Of a stretch of 64,000 bases of DNA, positions 47,841 to 62,560 are shown one piece after another. Origin of the DNA: Dallia pectoralis (taxonomy: Eukaryota > Chordata > Actinopteri > Esociformes > Umbridae); the NCBI GenBank assembly GCA_029465975.1, contig CM055761.1, forward strand, positions 3,251,027-3,315,026. Direction: 5' to 3'. Each line of letters opens with the position of its first letter. Position 1 is the first letter of the stretch. Under the pieces are notes generated by a model, which ran no database searches, was not told the origin of the DNA, and was given only the letters and a program-made list of their open reading frames with translations. A program made the translations under genes and the position numbers.

Positions 47841-48168
47841 GTTTTGGGTGTTGAGCGGGGAGGCTTATGAATTAGAGTGTGCATGTTTATCAAAGTAATT
47901 GTATTTCCATTGTGCCTGCCGTTGTAATTTTCCATTGCTTTGACATTACGTCTGCTCTTCTCTTTTCTCTCCCTCCCTCCTTCCCCATTCCCTCTTCCTC
48001 ATTCTTCCTACGCTTCTTCCGTCTTCCTCGCTCTTCCTCCTCCCCTACAGCTTTGCTATCGTACCATTATTCCGCCGGTTTTAAAGAAGTCAGATAAATT
48101 ACAGTTTCTGTTTCTTATTCATATAACTTATCTATGTCCCCCTTTTCACATGCTCCGATTCGCAGATC
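47491..48168. other. Non-coding stretch with TG repeats
   Basis: This holds (TG)n with TA interruptions at 47786-47840 and a CT-rich patch (47950-48030). No gene seen. Confidence 0.5.
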
Positions 48169-50718
<2,550 letters not shown>

Positions 50719-50910
50719 TTAGCCTAGCGCTTGGAGTATCTGACATGTAAACGAAAGGTTGCCAGATAGGATCTCCGGGCGGACAAAGTGAACATCTCCG
50801 CATCTCTAGCAGAGTCTCTGAGCAAGGCAGTTACCCCTGCTCTGCCGGTCACCGGTGTCAACGACGACGTATTCGCAATGACCTTCCCCGGGTCGAAAAA
50901 ATATATTGAA
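50719..50910 (+). mobile_element. tRNA-derived SINE relic
   Basis: TAGCCTAGCG followed by GTAAACGAAAGGTTGCCAGA (50747-50766) resembles the A-box to B-box part of a tRNA-derived SINE as found in salmonids. GAGCAAGGCAGTTACCCCTG (50820-50839) matches the body words of the same SINEs. Later sequence is diverged. It is old and mutated, with no clear target duplication, so boundaries are approximate. Confidence 0.55.
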
Positions 50911-53900
50911 ACAGAACCAAATGTCTTTGCGTAGTACGACCGTAACAACCTCAGCGGTGCAGTGCCCCTAGCACACGGTGACTGGTTTTAACCGGTCCCA
51001 CCAGAGTTATGAGGGGCAATCAGAGAGATACCATCAGATTATCCGGCAATATCCTCCAGTCCGTCATATCTCCTGTGTAAATCTGCCGGATTTAAATCAA
51101 ATATACTCGCCCACCCTACACTCCCTCATTTGTCCTCTGCAGATGAAGTTATCGCTCCGGCTTAGGAAGTTATTTTCTCTTTTCACTGTTCCAGTCTTAC
51201 GCTGCTTATTGTCTCTCGTTTTCTCGTTGCGCCTCTGTCTCCTCCCACTACATTCTGCTAATAACGGGCTGTTCACAAAACCCTCGAGGAAAAAGACAAC
51301 GGTAAACATGTCATCCCCCATTGTAGAATGCAGGCCCTATCTATGGCTAATCAAAGCGCGATTCGAGAAGACAGATCTCTAAGGCGACGCCGTAACAAAC
51401 GGGCCAATGGTGTCTGAGATATTGCAGTTTATTGCTATAGCACCCCCCATAGGCCAACCAGTGAAATTCAGTTTACGCTGGATCGGGATTTCCAGATCAT
51501 TCATTCAAACAGTGTCACAATAAATTAGTGCACGAATATACAAAAAGTAACGTCATACATATGTTTTGATCTTGTGCTGTTTCGCGAGGCCTGGTTTGTG
51601 CTAAAATGGACAAAATATTACCTACATATCATATCACATGCATTTCTGTACATTCTCGTGAGACTTGACTGTTCTGGAATTCTCTGCATTGGCTCTGAAT
51701 GTTCTGTGGTGTATTCACGAGAACGCAACCAAATCAGACGTGAGTCCGCAGTTACACGAGGTACGCCGATATCTTAAAACTTTAAGTACTACAATGTCGG
51801 TTACTTTAGATTTCATCATGTCACGGCGTTGTTCACTTCAAGGAAGTCAGGGGGAACTTGGTCGTCACAGGGACTGCAGCTCGCTCACACGTGGTTGGGA
51901 GATGAATCCACAACGTTAGCGAACAATAAATATGTTTATATGAAGCCACACTATTCATAGTTATTGTACTCTGCTGTCGACGAGTAGAAGATAGACCCCG
52001 TGACAAAGGGTTGTCAAGGGCAAAGTTGGATGGGTTGATAATGCGAGAATCTGGTGGACAGACATCATTGGGTGGATGGAAATCAATTGTTCTGATCTTG
52101 GTTGATAAATTGAATTTTTTAATGGTTGCTTAGTAATGCTGTTAGTAATGGTGTGATATAGAACGACAACCTGAACACGTTCGGTTGACTGTCTGCTGCC
52201 AGGAGAATTTTCTTACAACTGTATTCATCGAGTAATTGGTTTCCATCGTCTCTCAACTGTTAATTTTTTAACTTAATGCAAATTCTTGGTGGTGAATTGC
52301 TTGGTGCTGACCAGACCTAAAGGTGTCATATTGGAATGTACATTTCTGAACATCTCCAATCCCTATCGGAGTTTTGTCATACAAGTTCCATATAGTGTGA
52401 GGTGGAACAGCATTTCTACAAGAAGAAAATAAATGTACTTCGCACTCAAACGCTCCCAAAATTTCCTATGAAGGTTCAATGATTTTCGGTGTTCAGTAGA
52501 ACTGCACTTGTGTTTGTTTAGCAGTGAGTACTGGGGATATTGGAATAACACGAGAGAAGAGTGTCTGCGCTGTATGGTTCGTGTGGTCCTGTGAAATAAC
52601 TTGATGTTTCTTAACCATCGACCGAACATGAAAAGCAACCATCAGACCCGGTCATTCTGATTACATTCTCAGGTAATTTTCGACTCTGTGTTCGGAGCGT
52701 TGCTTCTGTACTGTTATGTGTCTGTTCATTCCTGTCCATCAGTGTTTTATTGCAAACACACAATTCCTTGTCTGGCATATCATCATTCTTCTTTTACACA
52801 GTGTTGTCGATGTTCATTTTTGAATACTGGTCTCCAGACTGTGTGGGGAGCTCAGCGCGTGGCAAATGGCCAAAATTTGCGGTTTTGTTCAGCTCAACGT
52901 TTTTTCTACATGATGTACTTTTTTTGTAGTTAGGACGACATATGAAAATCAGTTAATGCATTTAGAAAAATGCCAAAATATGACTTTTTGGTTCGGTAAC
53001 CAGATTGTGCTTTCACCACAATGCATTGTTACATTGGTTAATCAAAACACATTGTGCTCATTATTGTCTTCAGTGGCCAGTTTTCAATATATTCATTGCC
53101 ATTTTTCCCCACCATGTCAAGGGCATAAGAGGAATGGATCTGGTGAAACGAAGCAGGACCCAGACACGTGGGTGGACGGTTTGAGTCTGGTGGAACGACC
53201 ACTGTGATGCGCTCGTCACTGTGCCGACGTGGTTTGACTTGAGCTGTTTTCAGAAAGCCCGGACGTAAACAAACAATACAGAACTAAAGCGATAACAGGA
53301 TGAATAGCAGCATGAATGAACAAATACCAAGTCACTTGAACAACCAAACAAATAGCCTTGGACTGCCCTTGAAAAGGCCCACTTTCTGCCCTCCGTTAGC
53401 ATTTCCGTATTTCCATGTGCTTGTGTTTGGCCTTGTGGCCGACATTCGCTCTTTAATTGAGCAGCTCTCCTGTTGATCCAAGGCTGGGCTCGAACAACAG
53501 CCGGCCTCCAGAATAACACAGCATTCCCTACGTAGTGCTGAACTTTCGCACGCTCTGTTGATAAGTGCGGCGCTGTATGAAGGGGAAATGCATCCAGTCG
53601 GGACACAACCTAGAGCACACCTGCCCAGACAAACCAGGAGTCAGGGGGTTGCAAAGTGAAGCGCCGACCTTCAGCCACACAAATGTCGAATGTAGAAACA
53701 CCGCCACTCGTCATGAAGGATCACATGGGCCTCCCTGGAACCAGGCGTGACGACACTCAGCCACAACGAGGACCATGATCATTCCAAGATCTTCTGCTCC
53801 TCCTCTCGGCAAACTTTCTTCTCTGTAGGTCAAGGTGGAGATAAATTCGCGTGATAAATTATTGAAACCCCTTCCGCCGCACAGCAGGGAGTCCTATCGC

Positions 53901-56900
53901 AGGGCTGACTTCGCTTGCGGCCTCGGTCCCATCGCCGGTTCTGTTTTTCGTCTCGCTTTGAGAGCTGTCGGAGTGTGACGTGACCGGCGCTGCACATGGG
54001 AGGAACGCCGTGTTCAAAAAGGAGGTCTTGTGATAAAGACAGAGTGGGACAGAGACCAAAATAGGAAGGACCGAGACTGGAGGGATCCTCCACATGGAGC
54101 GGTGTGGACACAGTGCCAAAGTGATTTGAACCCCCCTGCTCTGATGCCGGAGCCCCGGTGACGATGCCAGAGAGCAAACAGTACGGCGCTAATTGAAGCT
54201 GCCGCTGTCTGTTGTCATACGCGCACTGTATCAAAACGACTGGCGAAGACTCATCATCGCGAAATCATAAACAAAAACAGCAGCGCACCCGCAGACAATC
54301 AACGAATGAACGAGCGTAGTTTGTGTATGTGTGTGTGTGTGTGTGTGCACGCATAGCTGTGTGTCAGTATGTGTCAGTGTTTGTCAGCCTCTTCCCGTTG
54401 GTCTTGCAGACTTGTCTTTGTGTTCCAGTCGGGAGGTCTGACCCAGTTCTTTCTCTATCGCTTTGCTCAGACGTCTGCCGGTTCCCACAATACATCTGCT
54501 ACGCATTTCCAATGTGTTTTTCGGAATCCGTAAATTACATTACAGTCAAAGGGATTCTAAAAACTCAAAATGTCATGGAGATATAAACGCTTATGGCGTG
54601 TGTCTCCGTCACCACACTGCCAGACCCCTGACAAAGACCAGCACCTTGATAGCGGTTTAACCTTGGCTTTGGTACGACCTGAATCTAAAGGCAACAGCCT
54701 GTGAGAATGGGTGAGACCTAAAATACCCACTCCGGAATTCCCAAATTGGATGTTTGGGTCGATACCGAAGGCTGTTCGAGCGTGACAGAAGAGGCTGGTA
54801 CTTTAGAACTGCGCCGGGCAAAGTTTTGCTCCAACATTTCGTTATTGCTCGCTTCCAGAAAGAGCACCTCACCTGCCCCGTAACAGCGTCTAGTGGACTT
54901 GGTCGACCGGAATACGCACCGCTATCAGCGTCCAACCAGACCCCTCAGATAAGAGAGCGTTTGTGAATTTGTGCTGTTGGTGAGACCAAGTGGGTCATTC
55001 CGTAGTCACCAGGTTGTTCAGACGGGCGTATGCCAATGTACAAGTCCTTAAATAAATGGGAACCATTTATAAAACGGATAACAGACTTCAGAGCGATTAG
55101 CGCGCGGATACAGAACGGATCCCGGGTTCCATGTTACCAGAATGCTGGTAGAACCTGTAAATGTATCATATATTGAACAGTAGATGAGTGACTGTCCTCG
55201 TAAACAGGAATAATCTGATACAGATGGGTAGCGATATTCAGACTGACATTGACGCACACACGGACACATGGACACACAGACGCCTCCGCAATCACACACA
55301 TTTGCACCACGATAACCCCACGTTAAATACTGCACATATAAAGACCCCCCTGAACCATGGTAATATAACATAAGAACACTTCCCTCATTACCGCTTTTCA
55401 TGCAACACGTCAGACTCGACACGTATCCCTAATTGTTAACCTCTTAATTACCGACGTAATGAGACGCTAAGACAATCACTCACTTTACAATCGAAACCAT
55501 CGTTCTCATTTGGAGCGGTGTTGACACTGTGATGGCTTAGCGGAACACTTTTAATAGCTAGCTTGTTAGAGAAAGAAGGAAAAACCTCAGGAATGCGAGT
55601 TCTCGGGTCACACGTTACTGAGGGAGATCACAGCAGGGAGTCAGGGAAACTCACTCTGCATTCCGGAGTATTCCGGTCTATTTTAGAACATCTGCTGGTG
55701 TGGTACTAGTTCGTACTTCTCTCTGTCTCTGTCAAGGGGGTCGTAGGTCAAACGATCGCTATTGGAAGAGCTTTGGATTGAATCAGATTGGTTCTGAATG
55801 AGCTGGATTTTTGTCTTTTCTTTTTCCACTGAAACACACTGTCAGCGTGGCTTACGACCCGAAGCCTTCACAATAGGTCAGGTTAATTGTGATTTAGTGA
55901 GGCTGTCTGTGATTGGTCCCACTGAATTTCCTCTAGACAAGGTGGACTCAACTACACCCGTGGGAAAATCGTTGATTGATTCAGAGATATTTATCTGTCT
56001 GTTGTCTCAGAGAATAAAAACGAAATTCTCTTTAAAAAACGAGGAAAATGCAAGTCAATGAGCCATTTGTATGCTTGTAAGAAGAACAAACTGTGGTTTA
56101 TGCTACAGGCATAAATACGCAATATCCTTGAAAAATATATGCATTTAGTCTCTGTACAGACCCCAAAGTAATACTATTAATGACAAAAATGCATTGGACG
56201 ATACAGACACAAACCACAAACGTTATATTGCCGACAGTGAAAATTAATTACATGAATGTTATATTGGAAACCTTTTTCTAAACAGCAGACATTGTCAACA
56301 CAGTTGGCGACACTACAAGGTGTGGAACAGACAGGATTCTTGACCGGGTCGGTGGTGAGGAAACTGCACGTCCCGCTGTCCACAAAACATCGAGCTGACG
56401 ACATTATGACACCGATATAATGACATCGGCTCAAATGGGCGACAAGCATTCTTTAAGACATTCATTAGTTCTACAGAAAGCTGAAAGATCGAGCTAATGC
56501 ATTTAAAACGCATAGACACGGCCGTTGAACTTCGGGACGGAACACTGGCTGGTGGAAACCCATTGGCTGGTATTTGTAAATGATCCTGATCAAGCCAATG
56601 TAATTGGTGCACCTCCTCATGTAATTCTTCTGACTGGCCATTGCTATAGCAACGGACGAGGGCTATCGACGATCACCGTCCTCAAAATGTGTTGCACGCT
56701 ACGAGAGCGTTACTGAGTTTGTTTCCCGTTTAAACAGGCAGCCGAATTCCCAATTTTCTCTAGTTTCCTGGCATTCTTTCCACACGGCTCGTTTGCCAGA
56801 GTGCGTTGTTTTGTCTCGGCGATATCGTCGTCTGACATCTCACAAAGTCTCGACATCTCTTATCGAATACGGCGCTCTGTTTAAGTCGGTCATGTTATTC

Positions 56901-58697
56901 CCTCTGTCAGATGCCCTGCTGGTTGTCTTAGCATGCGGCTACTAGATTTACAATTTGTCTTGCGATTGTGGCATTTTCTTTCGAGGAATCATTCATAATT
57001 TCTACTTAACAACGGCCCCTGTTGAGTTTTCACACAAACAGACCCTTGCGCTCCCATCCCTGTTTCTGAAAAAAGTTTTCCGCCTCCTGATGGAGGAAAA
57101 AAAGTCTGAATCTTATTGTGTATCGTGCTCCTTAATATTTCCGTGGAAACGCGCTTCTGCTCCCGCGAGACAAAGATGGACCATAACTGCGGACAGAGAG
57201 CCTTTGCGGATGTTTGATGTATCTCAGTAGGCTTCTGTCCAAAAAGCACTGATTCGTTACAGAACACGGCTGCTTCTCCGGGCTCCTCAAGGTGTTGTTC
57301 TTCTCGACTACAGCCGGCCTATATCTCTGTAACGGTTGATGTCGGATTCATGGGTGTCTTTGCGTTCAAGGATTTAGAGGGAATTTAGATTCAACAACAA
57401 CTGGGTCGCAACGTTTATTACTTTTCATGCTATTCTGTACTCTTCATTCTCCATGACTGCGTTTCACACCGTCTGTTAGGCACGGCTGAACAGCTTCGGA
57501 CTTTCCTACTTCATGGACGAGGGTTGCCACTCTAACCTCCAGCAAGTATGGTTGCAACTCTGCGATTGTTTTGTTTGTCCACTGGGGTTAGCAGCACTCT
57601 GGGAGCGTTGAAGAAGAGGTGCATCGTTTGTTTCGCGTTTTTAATGAATAATATCCCTGGGCGGCCGGTTTGTCTGTGAGGTGCGCAACGTGTTTTTTTT
57701 GTCTTCGTGATTGTACTGAAAGCATTTTGTCTGATGTGATTAGGGAACCGACGTTGGTCGGTCGTGCATTGCCAAGTTCTGTTATTCCCATTTAGCGGGA
57801 TCGCTGGTTGATTCTGTTGTTTTGGGGGAACCACTAAGAGAGGTGTTTAGATTAGGTTAAACGCTTTGCATGATAGTGCTTGTGTTGTGCGATTTGAGAG
57901 CAGACATCTGTCTGTCTGTCGACAGCAACCTAGTTCAGTAAATTCCCATTTACCAGAGTGGCTGGTGAGATTTACCTGAGCGAGGTTCAGACGCTATTAT
58001 TTTGGAAAAACAACAAGACACTAGGATATTTTGTTGAGTAAACTTGCAGTTTTCATTAGCTAGAGACAACATCTTTTGAGATCGCATGTGCCCTGTTGAA
58101 GGCCCCAAATTCTGCACGTCACGTCTCGGACATGCAGGAGTAAATTTGAAAGCTATGGAAATGCTTAATCAAACCAAGGTAATTCCGTCTAGCCTTATAT
58201 TCTCTCTCTCGTTTAATGTAAACCGGTTTTCCGTCTTCACAGTACTCTGTGCCTTAGTCGTGTTGAGGGCAGCATCCTGCGACGGTGGTGAGTTACCCCA
58301 AAAGGAAAAGAACGTAACGACAAAACATGATGTGTGTGTTGTTGTGCATTTTCTCAATAGTGAAAAGGCAAACCAAGATGTGGGGTTTTCCTGTGTGACA
58401 CGTGGATATAACCAGCATCCCACTGTCTACAGGTCTGGCAGTCATAAATTGTGACATTAAGTTAATCGTGCACGGCAGGAAGGGGCATTTTCATTCTTCG
58501 ACCTTTGTATAATTGTCACGGCAAAATCAATTTGATACTTTGTCTATCAGGTGAAGCTCCAGCCTTCAGGCCAGAGAGAGAAGAAACACGGCGATTTTCT
58601 TTCAGGTGACCAGCTGAAAAAAACATTGTGGGAACCAAATTGTCTCGCATACACGGTACATACGAAATGTCCTCGTAGATCCAGAGTTAGTTATGCC
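50911..58697. other. Long gene-poor stretch
   Basis: About 7.8 kb has no supportable exon or recognised transposon. It contains a short TG run at 54326-54347. Longer ORFs (for example 53830-54234 minus, 50978-51382 plus, 58086-58454 plus) lack domains and splice-bounded structure. At 58235-58292 a segment coding for a hydrophobic stretch sits between AG and GTGAG and is noted as a weak exon candidate. Confidence 0.4.
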
Positions 58698-58703
58698 AGA
58701 GAC

Positions 58704-58777
<74 letters not shown>
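58698..58777. repeat. (GA)n microsatellite
   Basis: About 80 bp of GA/AG repeats has a few GG interruptions. Confidence 0.95.
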
Positions 58778-58780
<3 letters not shown>

Positions 58781-59587
58781 CATCTTTGCTGCAGCAGCTG
58801 ACTGAACATGGCTGACAACATTAGAATTGTTTCCCTGTATGTGTGTTTAAAATCCATTCTAAATCCTATCCTCCTCTGTGACCCAGAAACCAATTTGTGA
58901 CCAAGCGGGCAAGGAGATGTCCTCCCCTTTTTCGATGGCTGACTTTCATCGAGTAAACTCATGTCCTACCGTAAAAGACTTTCCAAATCTGCCGTACCCG
59001 CTTGAGTGCTCTTATTTTGTTCTCGTAGAAAACGTAAAAGGAGAAGCATACGTACGCTAGCTATAACAAGCCCTGAATAACCAACGTTCACTACATACCG
59101 TATTCCGTTTAGGGTCGACAAACTTCATTGCTTGAAGGTGAAACAAGGGGAAAGAACCGTCTCGATATATTTGTCCGGGTCCCTTCTTCTTGCCTTTACT
59201 GAAGCCCCTTTAAACTTTTTTAAATGTCAGAGAGTTAAGGAGCATCGAGAACAGAAGAATTAGTTGAAATCAACGATAAAAGGAGCTTACTCCTCTCTTC
59301 TCTCTTCTCTTGCGCTGGCCTCAACTCTCTCTTCTCTATTTCACCTTTCCTCTCTCTCCATTCCTCTGCTCTTCCTCCTTCTCCTCTCCTCCTTCACCCC
59401 TCTTCATCCCTTTCTTTCTTGTCACCCCAGTGGTTAGAAAGACCTTCTTACTGCAGATAGAGCAAGACGGACAGACGGACAGACGGACAGAAGAGTCTCA
59501 GTGTACTGCCATTGCACGAGGGAGAAGAATAGATGAGGAGAAAGCAGAGCCAGGAAAGTGAAGGAGAGCTTTGTCTGTAAACAACAA
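58778..59587. other. Unique sequence before the CT-rich repeat
   Basis: No exon was recognised. A short (ACGG)n-like run lies at 59467-59490, and CT-rich sequence from 59290 onward leads into the large repeat. Confidence 0.45.
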
Positions 59588-60748
59588 TCCTCCTCTCCCT
59601 CTCCTCCCTCCTCTCTGCCTCCTCTCTCTGCCTCCTCTCTCTGCCTCCTCTCCTCCCTCCTCTCTGCCTCCTCTCTCTGCCTCCTCTCTCTGCCTCCTCT
59701 CTCTGCCTCCTCTCCTCCCTCCTCTCTGCCTCCTCTCTCTGCCTCCCCTCTCTGCCTCCTCTCTCTGCCTCCTCTCTCTGCCTCCTCTCTCTGCCTCCTC
59801 TCTCTGCCTCCTCTCTCTGCCTCCTCTCTCTGCCTCCTCTCCTCCCTCCTCTCTGCCTCCTTTCTCTGCCTCCTCTCTCTGCCTCCTCTCTCTGCCTCCT
59901 CTCTGCCTCCTCTCCCTCCCTCCTCTCTGCCTCCTCTCTCTGCCTCCTCTCCCCGCCTCCTCTCCCTGCCTCCTCTCCTCCCTCTCCTCCCTCTCCTCCC
60001 TTCTCTCTGCCTCCTCTCTCTGCCTCCTCTCTCTGCCTCCTCTCTCTGCCTCCTCTCTCTGCCTCCTCTCTCTGCCTCCTCTCCTCCCTCCTCTCTGCCT
60101 CCTTTCTCTGCCTCCTCTCTCTGCCTCCTTTCTCTGCCTCCTCTCTCTGCCTCCTCTCCTCCCTCCTCTCTGCCTCCTCTCTCTGCCTCCTCTCCTCCCT
60201 CCTCTCTGCCTCCTTTCTCTGCCTCCTCTCTCTGCCTCCTCTCTGCCTCCTCTCCCTCCCTCCTCTCTGCCTCCTCTCTCTGCCTCCTCTCCCCGCCTCC
60301 TCTCCCTGCCTCCTCTCCTCCCTCTCCTCCCTCTCCTCCCTTCTCTCTGCCTCCTCTCTCTGCCTCCTCCCTCTCCTCCCTCCTCTCCCTCCTCTCTGCC
60401 TCCTCTCTCTGCCTCCTCTCCCTCCCTCTCCTCCCTCTCCCTCCTCCTCTCCCTCCTCTCCCTCTCCCTCCCTCCTCTCTGCCTCCTCTCCCTCCCTCCT
60501 CTCCCTCTCCCTCCTCCTCTCCCTCCTCTCCCTCTCCCTCCCTCCTCCCTCCCTCCTCTCCCTCTCCCTCCCTCCTCCCTCCCCCCTCCCTCCTCTCCCT
60601 CTCCCTCCCTCCTCTCTACCACCTCTCCTTCCCTCCTCTCCCTCCTCCTCTCCCTCCTCTCCCTCTCCCTCCCTCCTCCCTCCCTCCTCTCCCTCTCCCT
60701 CCCTCCTCTCTCCCTCCTCCCTCCCTCCCTCCTCTCCCTGCCTCCTGT
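59588..60748. repeat. 13-bp pyrimidine-rich repeat array
   Basis: About 1.16 kb is built from CTGCCTCCTCTCT units (13 bp) mixed with shorter CTCC and CTCTCCCTC words. A block running from CTCTCTGCCTCCTCTCCCTC to the CCCCGCCTCC words occurs at about 59900-60010 and again at about 60240-60340, showing block duplication. The plus strand is almost pure pyrimidine, so triplex formation is possible. ORFs exceed 400 codons on both strands (Ser/Leu/Pro-rich and Arg/Glu/Gly-rich) but arise only from composition. Confidence 0.96.
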
Positions 60749-62076
60749 TTTCACCTCTTCCCCACTGAAAGTGTTCTGAACTATGGTAGAGTGTGAAACG
60801 TCAGGCTGCCATGAAAGCACTGAAAGCTTGAACCACGCAGAGTTTTGTTAACATATAAACCCTTCACTTCCAGGGCCCTGTGTCTCCCTGCCTCTTTCCA
60901 CTCAGTCCATTAGCAGGTAGACTGAGAAGGCCGCAACCTGCTGAAACCTTCTGACACGACAAGACGCAGATTAACAAAAGACCATGCAGACATGAGACAC
61001 CTTTCAACAGCGTTTCCAGTGATATTTCACAGAGACTTGGACGAGAGCCCCTGCTGCTATGTGGACAGTTGAATCACCTCAGTGAAATTCAGGTGAATAG
61101 GTCCGTCAAGCATGTCAAACGATAAGTATTAAAACAGCTACCTGTAGCTATGTGTAACAGATCGTTTATAGTCGGGTCTGTCAACTTTCCCATGTTTTAC
61201 AATGCTTGTGTAACTTACGACAGTTGGTGAATTTTCAAATGATATTGTGTTGTGGATGATTTGATGATTTTGGCACATTCGATGCACTTATTATAGTAGG
61301 CTTGGAGACTTTGATTTTGCGAGCTATACAGACTTGTGGTGAGCTTCCACAGCTGGAGATAAAGTCACTTGACATGAGGCAGCACCCATCTTTACGGCAT
61401 AACTTCCTAACATTTGGGACCACGCCGTTTAGCGTGAGTTTGTCGCGAATGAGGGAGTCCATCGTGAATCGGTCCTTGACAATGTTGTACTGTTTGCTGA
61501 ATAGCTGGGCCCGTTCTGCCAGTCCATCCTCATCTCCCGCAGAGTCTGCAAATCCATGTGCCCTGTGGTGTACTTAAAAAAGGAATCCGGCGAAAGTGAA
61601 GTCTTTAAAGTATCACTTCGATAATTCAGGATGCTCTCTATAATGGCTCTGTGGAGGTGTGCGTTGCTACTCGGGCAAATTTAACGATCACCTGAGGAGA
61701 CATCGAGCTGTGTGGCCATCGGACAGTTGATAATCCCAACAACTGCTCTTGTGCTTCAATATTTGTTCTGTTCGGTTTAGTAACTTTCATGTGCAGGTAC
61801 AGCCAGGTATTGTTTAGCTCTACGTAATCTAAAAACAGCCAGGTTCTGTTTAGATCTATGTAATCTAGGTGCAGCCAGGTATTGTAGAGCTCTACGTAAT
61901 CTAGGTACATCCAGGGACTCCCTTTGAGTCTTCTCAGAGCAGTGAATTTTCTTTTCAACCGCAACTTCTGTTTTTGTCTCAATCTGTCACGAATCCTTAA
62001 GTTGTAGTGCAGGGAGGAAGCAAACACAGGCATAAATCACGTTTTCTAGGTTTTATCAACAAATAAAAAAATTTAT
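60749..62076. other. Stretch with a coding-like frame and a 36-bp repeat
   Basis: The region 61235-61577 (minus) keeps an open frame of about 110 codons with ordinary amino-acid composition, but I recognise no family. At 61790-61915 there are about 3.5 copies of a 36-bp tandem repeat. The rest is unique sequence without supportable exons. Confidence 0.4.
61790..61915. repeat. 36-bp tandem repeat, about 3.5 copies
   Basis: Units share ACAGCCAGGTATTGTTTAG and CTCTACGTAATCTA, with copies differing at several bases. On the minus strand each unit is an in-frame 12-residue motif (LDYVELYNTWLH, LDYIDLNRTWLF, LDYVELNNTWLY). The ORF around it (61638-62033) has no other recognisable feature. Confidence 0.8.
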
Positions 62077-62560
62077 CTCAGTGCTGCGTTTGACACAGTA
62101 GATCATATAACACTTCTGGAAAGGCTGGAAAATTGGGTAGGACTCACCGGGACAGTCCTTAATTGGTCCAGGTCTTATTTAGATGGGTGGAGTTACTTTG
62201 TCACCAATGGCATTCAAATGTCTGATAAGGTGGCTATGACATGTGGAATTCCCCAGAGATCAGTTTTCGGACCGCTTCTGTTCAATCTTAATATGCTACC
62301 TCTGGGCCTGATTCTTCAGAACAACAACATTAACTACCACAGTTATGCAGATGATACTTAAATATTTATGGCTCTCAAACCATATGACTGCAGCTCAATA
62401 GACTCACTGTCACTGTATAGAGCTGATATGTTTGAAGATTATAAACCGAGCATAAACTCCAGTCAGCTAGTAGAGCCCAGAGTCCAAACTAAACATGGTG
62501 AAGCAGCATTCGGCAGGAAGTCAGACCCCGAATCGCTCTTCCAAGCAGTAGAGTAAAGTT
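62077..62560 (+). mobile_element. LINE reverse transcriptase relic (L2/Rex1-like)
   Basis: An open frame at 62077-62361 encodes the core of a CR1-superfamily reverse transcriptase: LSAAFDTVDH (motif A with the first catalytic Asp), CGIPQRSVFGPLLF (usually G-V-P-Q-G-S-V-L-G-P-L-L-F, here with Arg for Gly), then LPLGLILQ, and YADDT followed at once by TAA where CAA (Gln) is usual. The catalytic Y-A-D-D is intact. Downstream, LKPYDCSSIDSL and EPRVQTKHGEAAF match the segments after YADD and the C-terminus, with most sequence in between deleted. The copy is truncated at both ends and dead. It is in the same orientation as the LINE tail at 36048-36310 but too far away to be the same insertion. Confidence 0.85.

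Noticed and set aside
56177..56449. Cysteine-rich minus-strand ORF (…SARCFVDSGTCSF…)
   Set aside because: The cysteine spacing suggested a secreted domain, but there are no splice borders, signal peptide or matching family.
59498..60820. ORFs of more than 400 codons on both strands in the CT-rich repeat
   Set aside because: They are of compositional origin: Ser/Leu/Pro on one strand and Arg/Glu/Gly on the other over the same bases.
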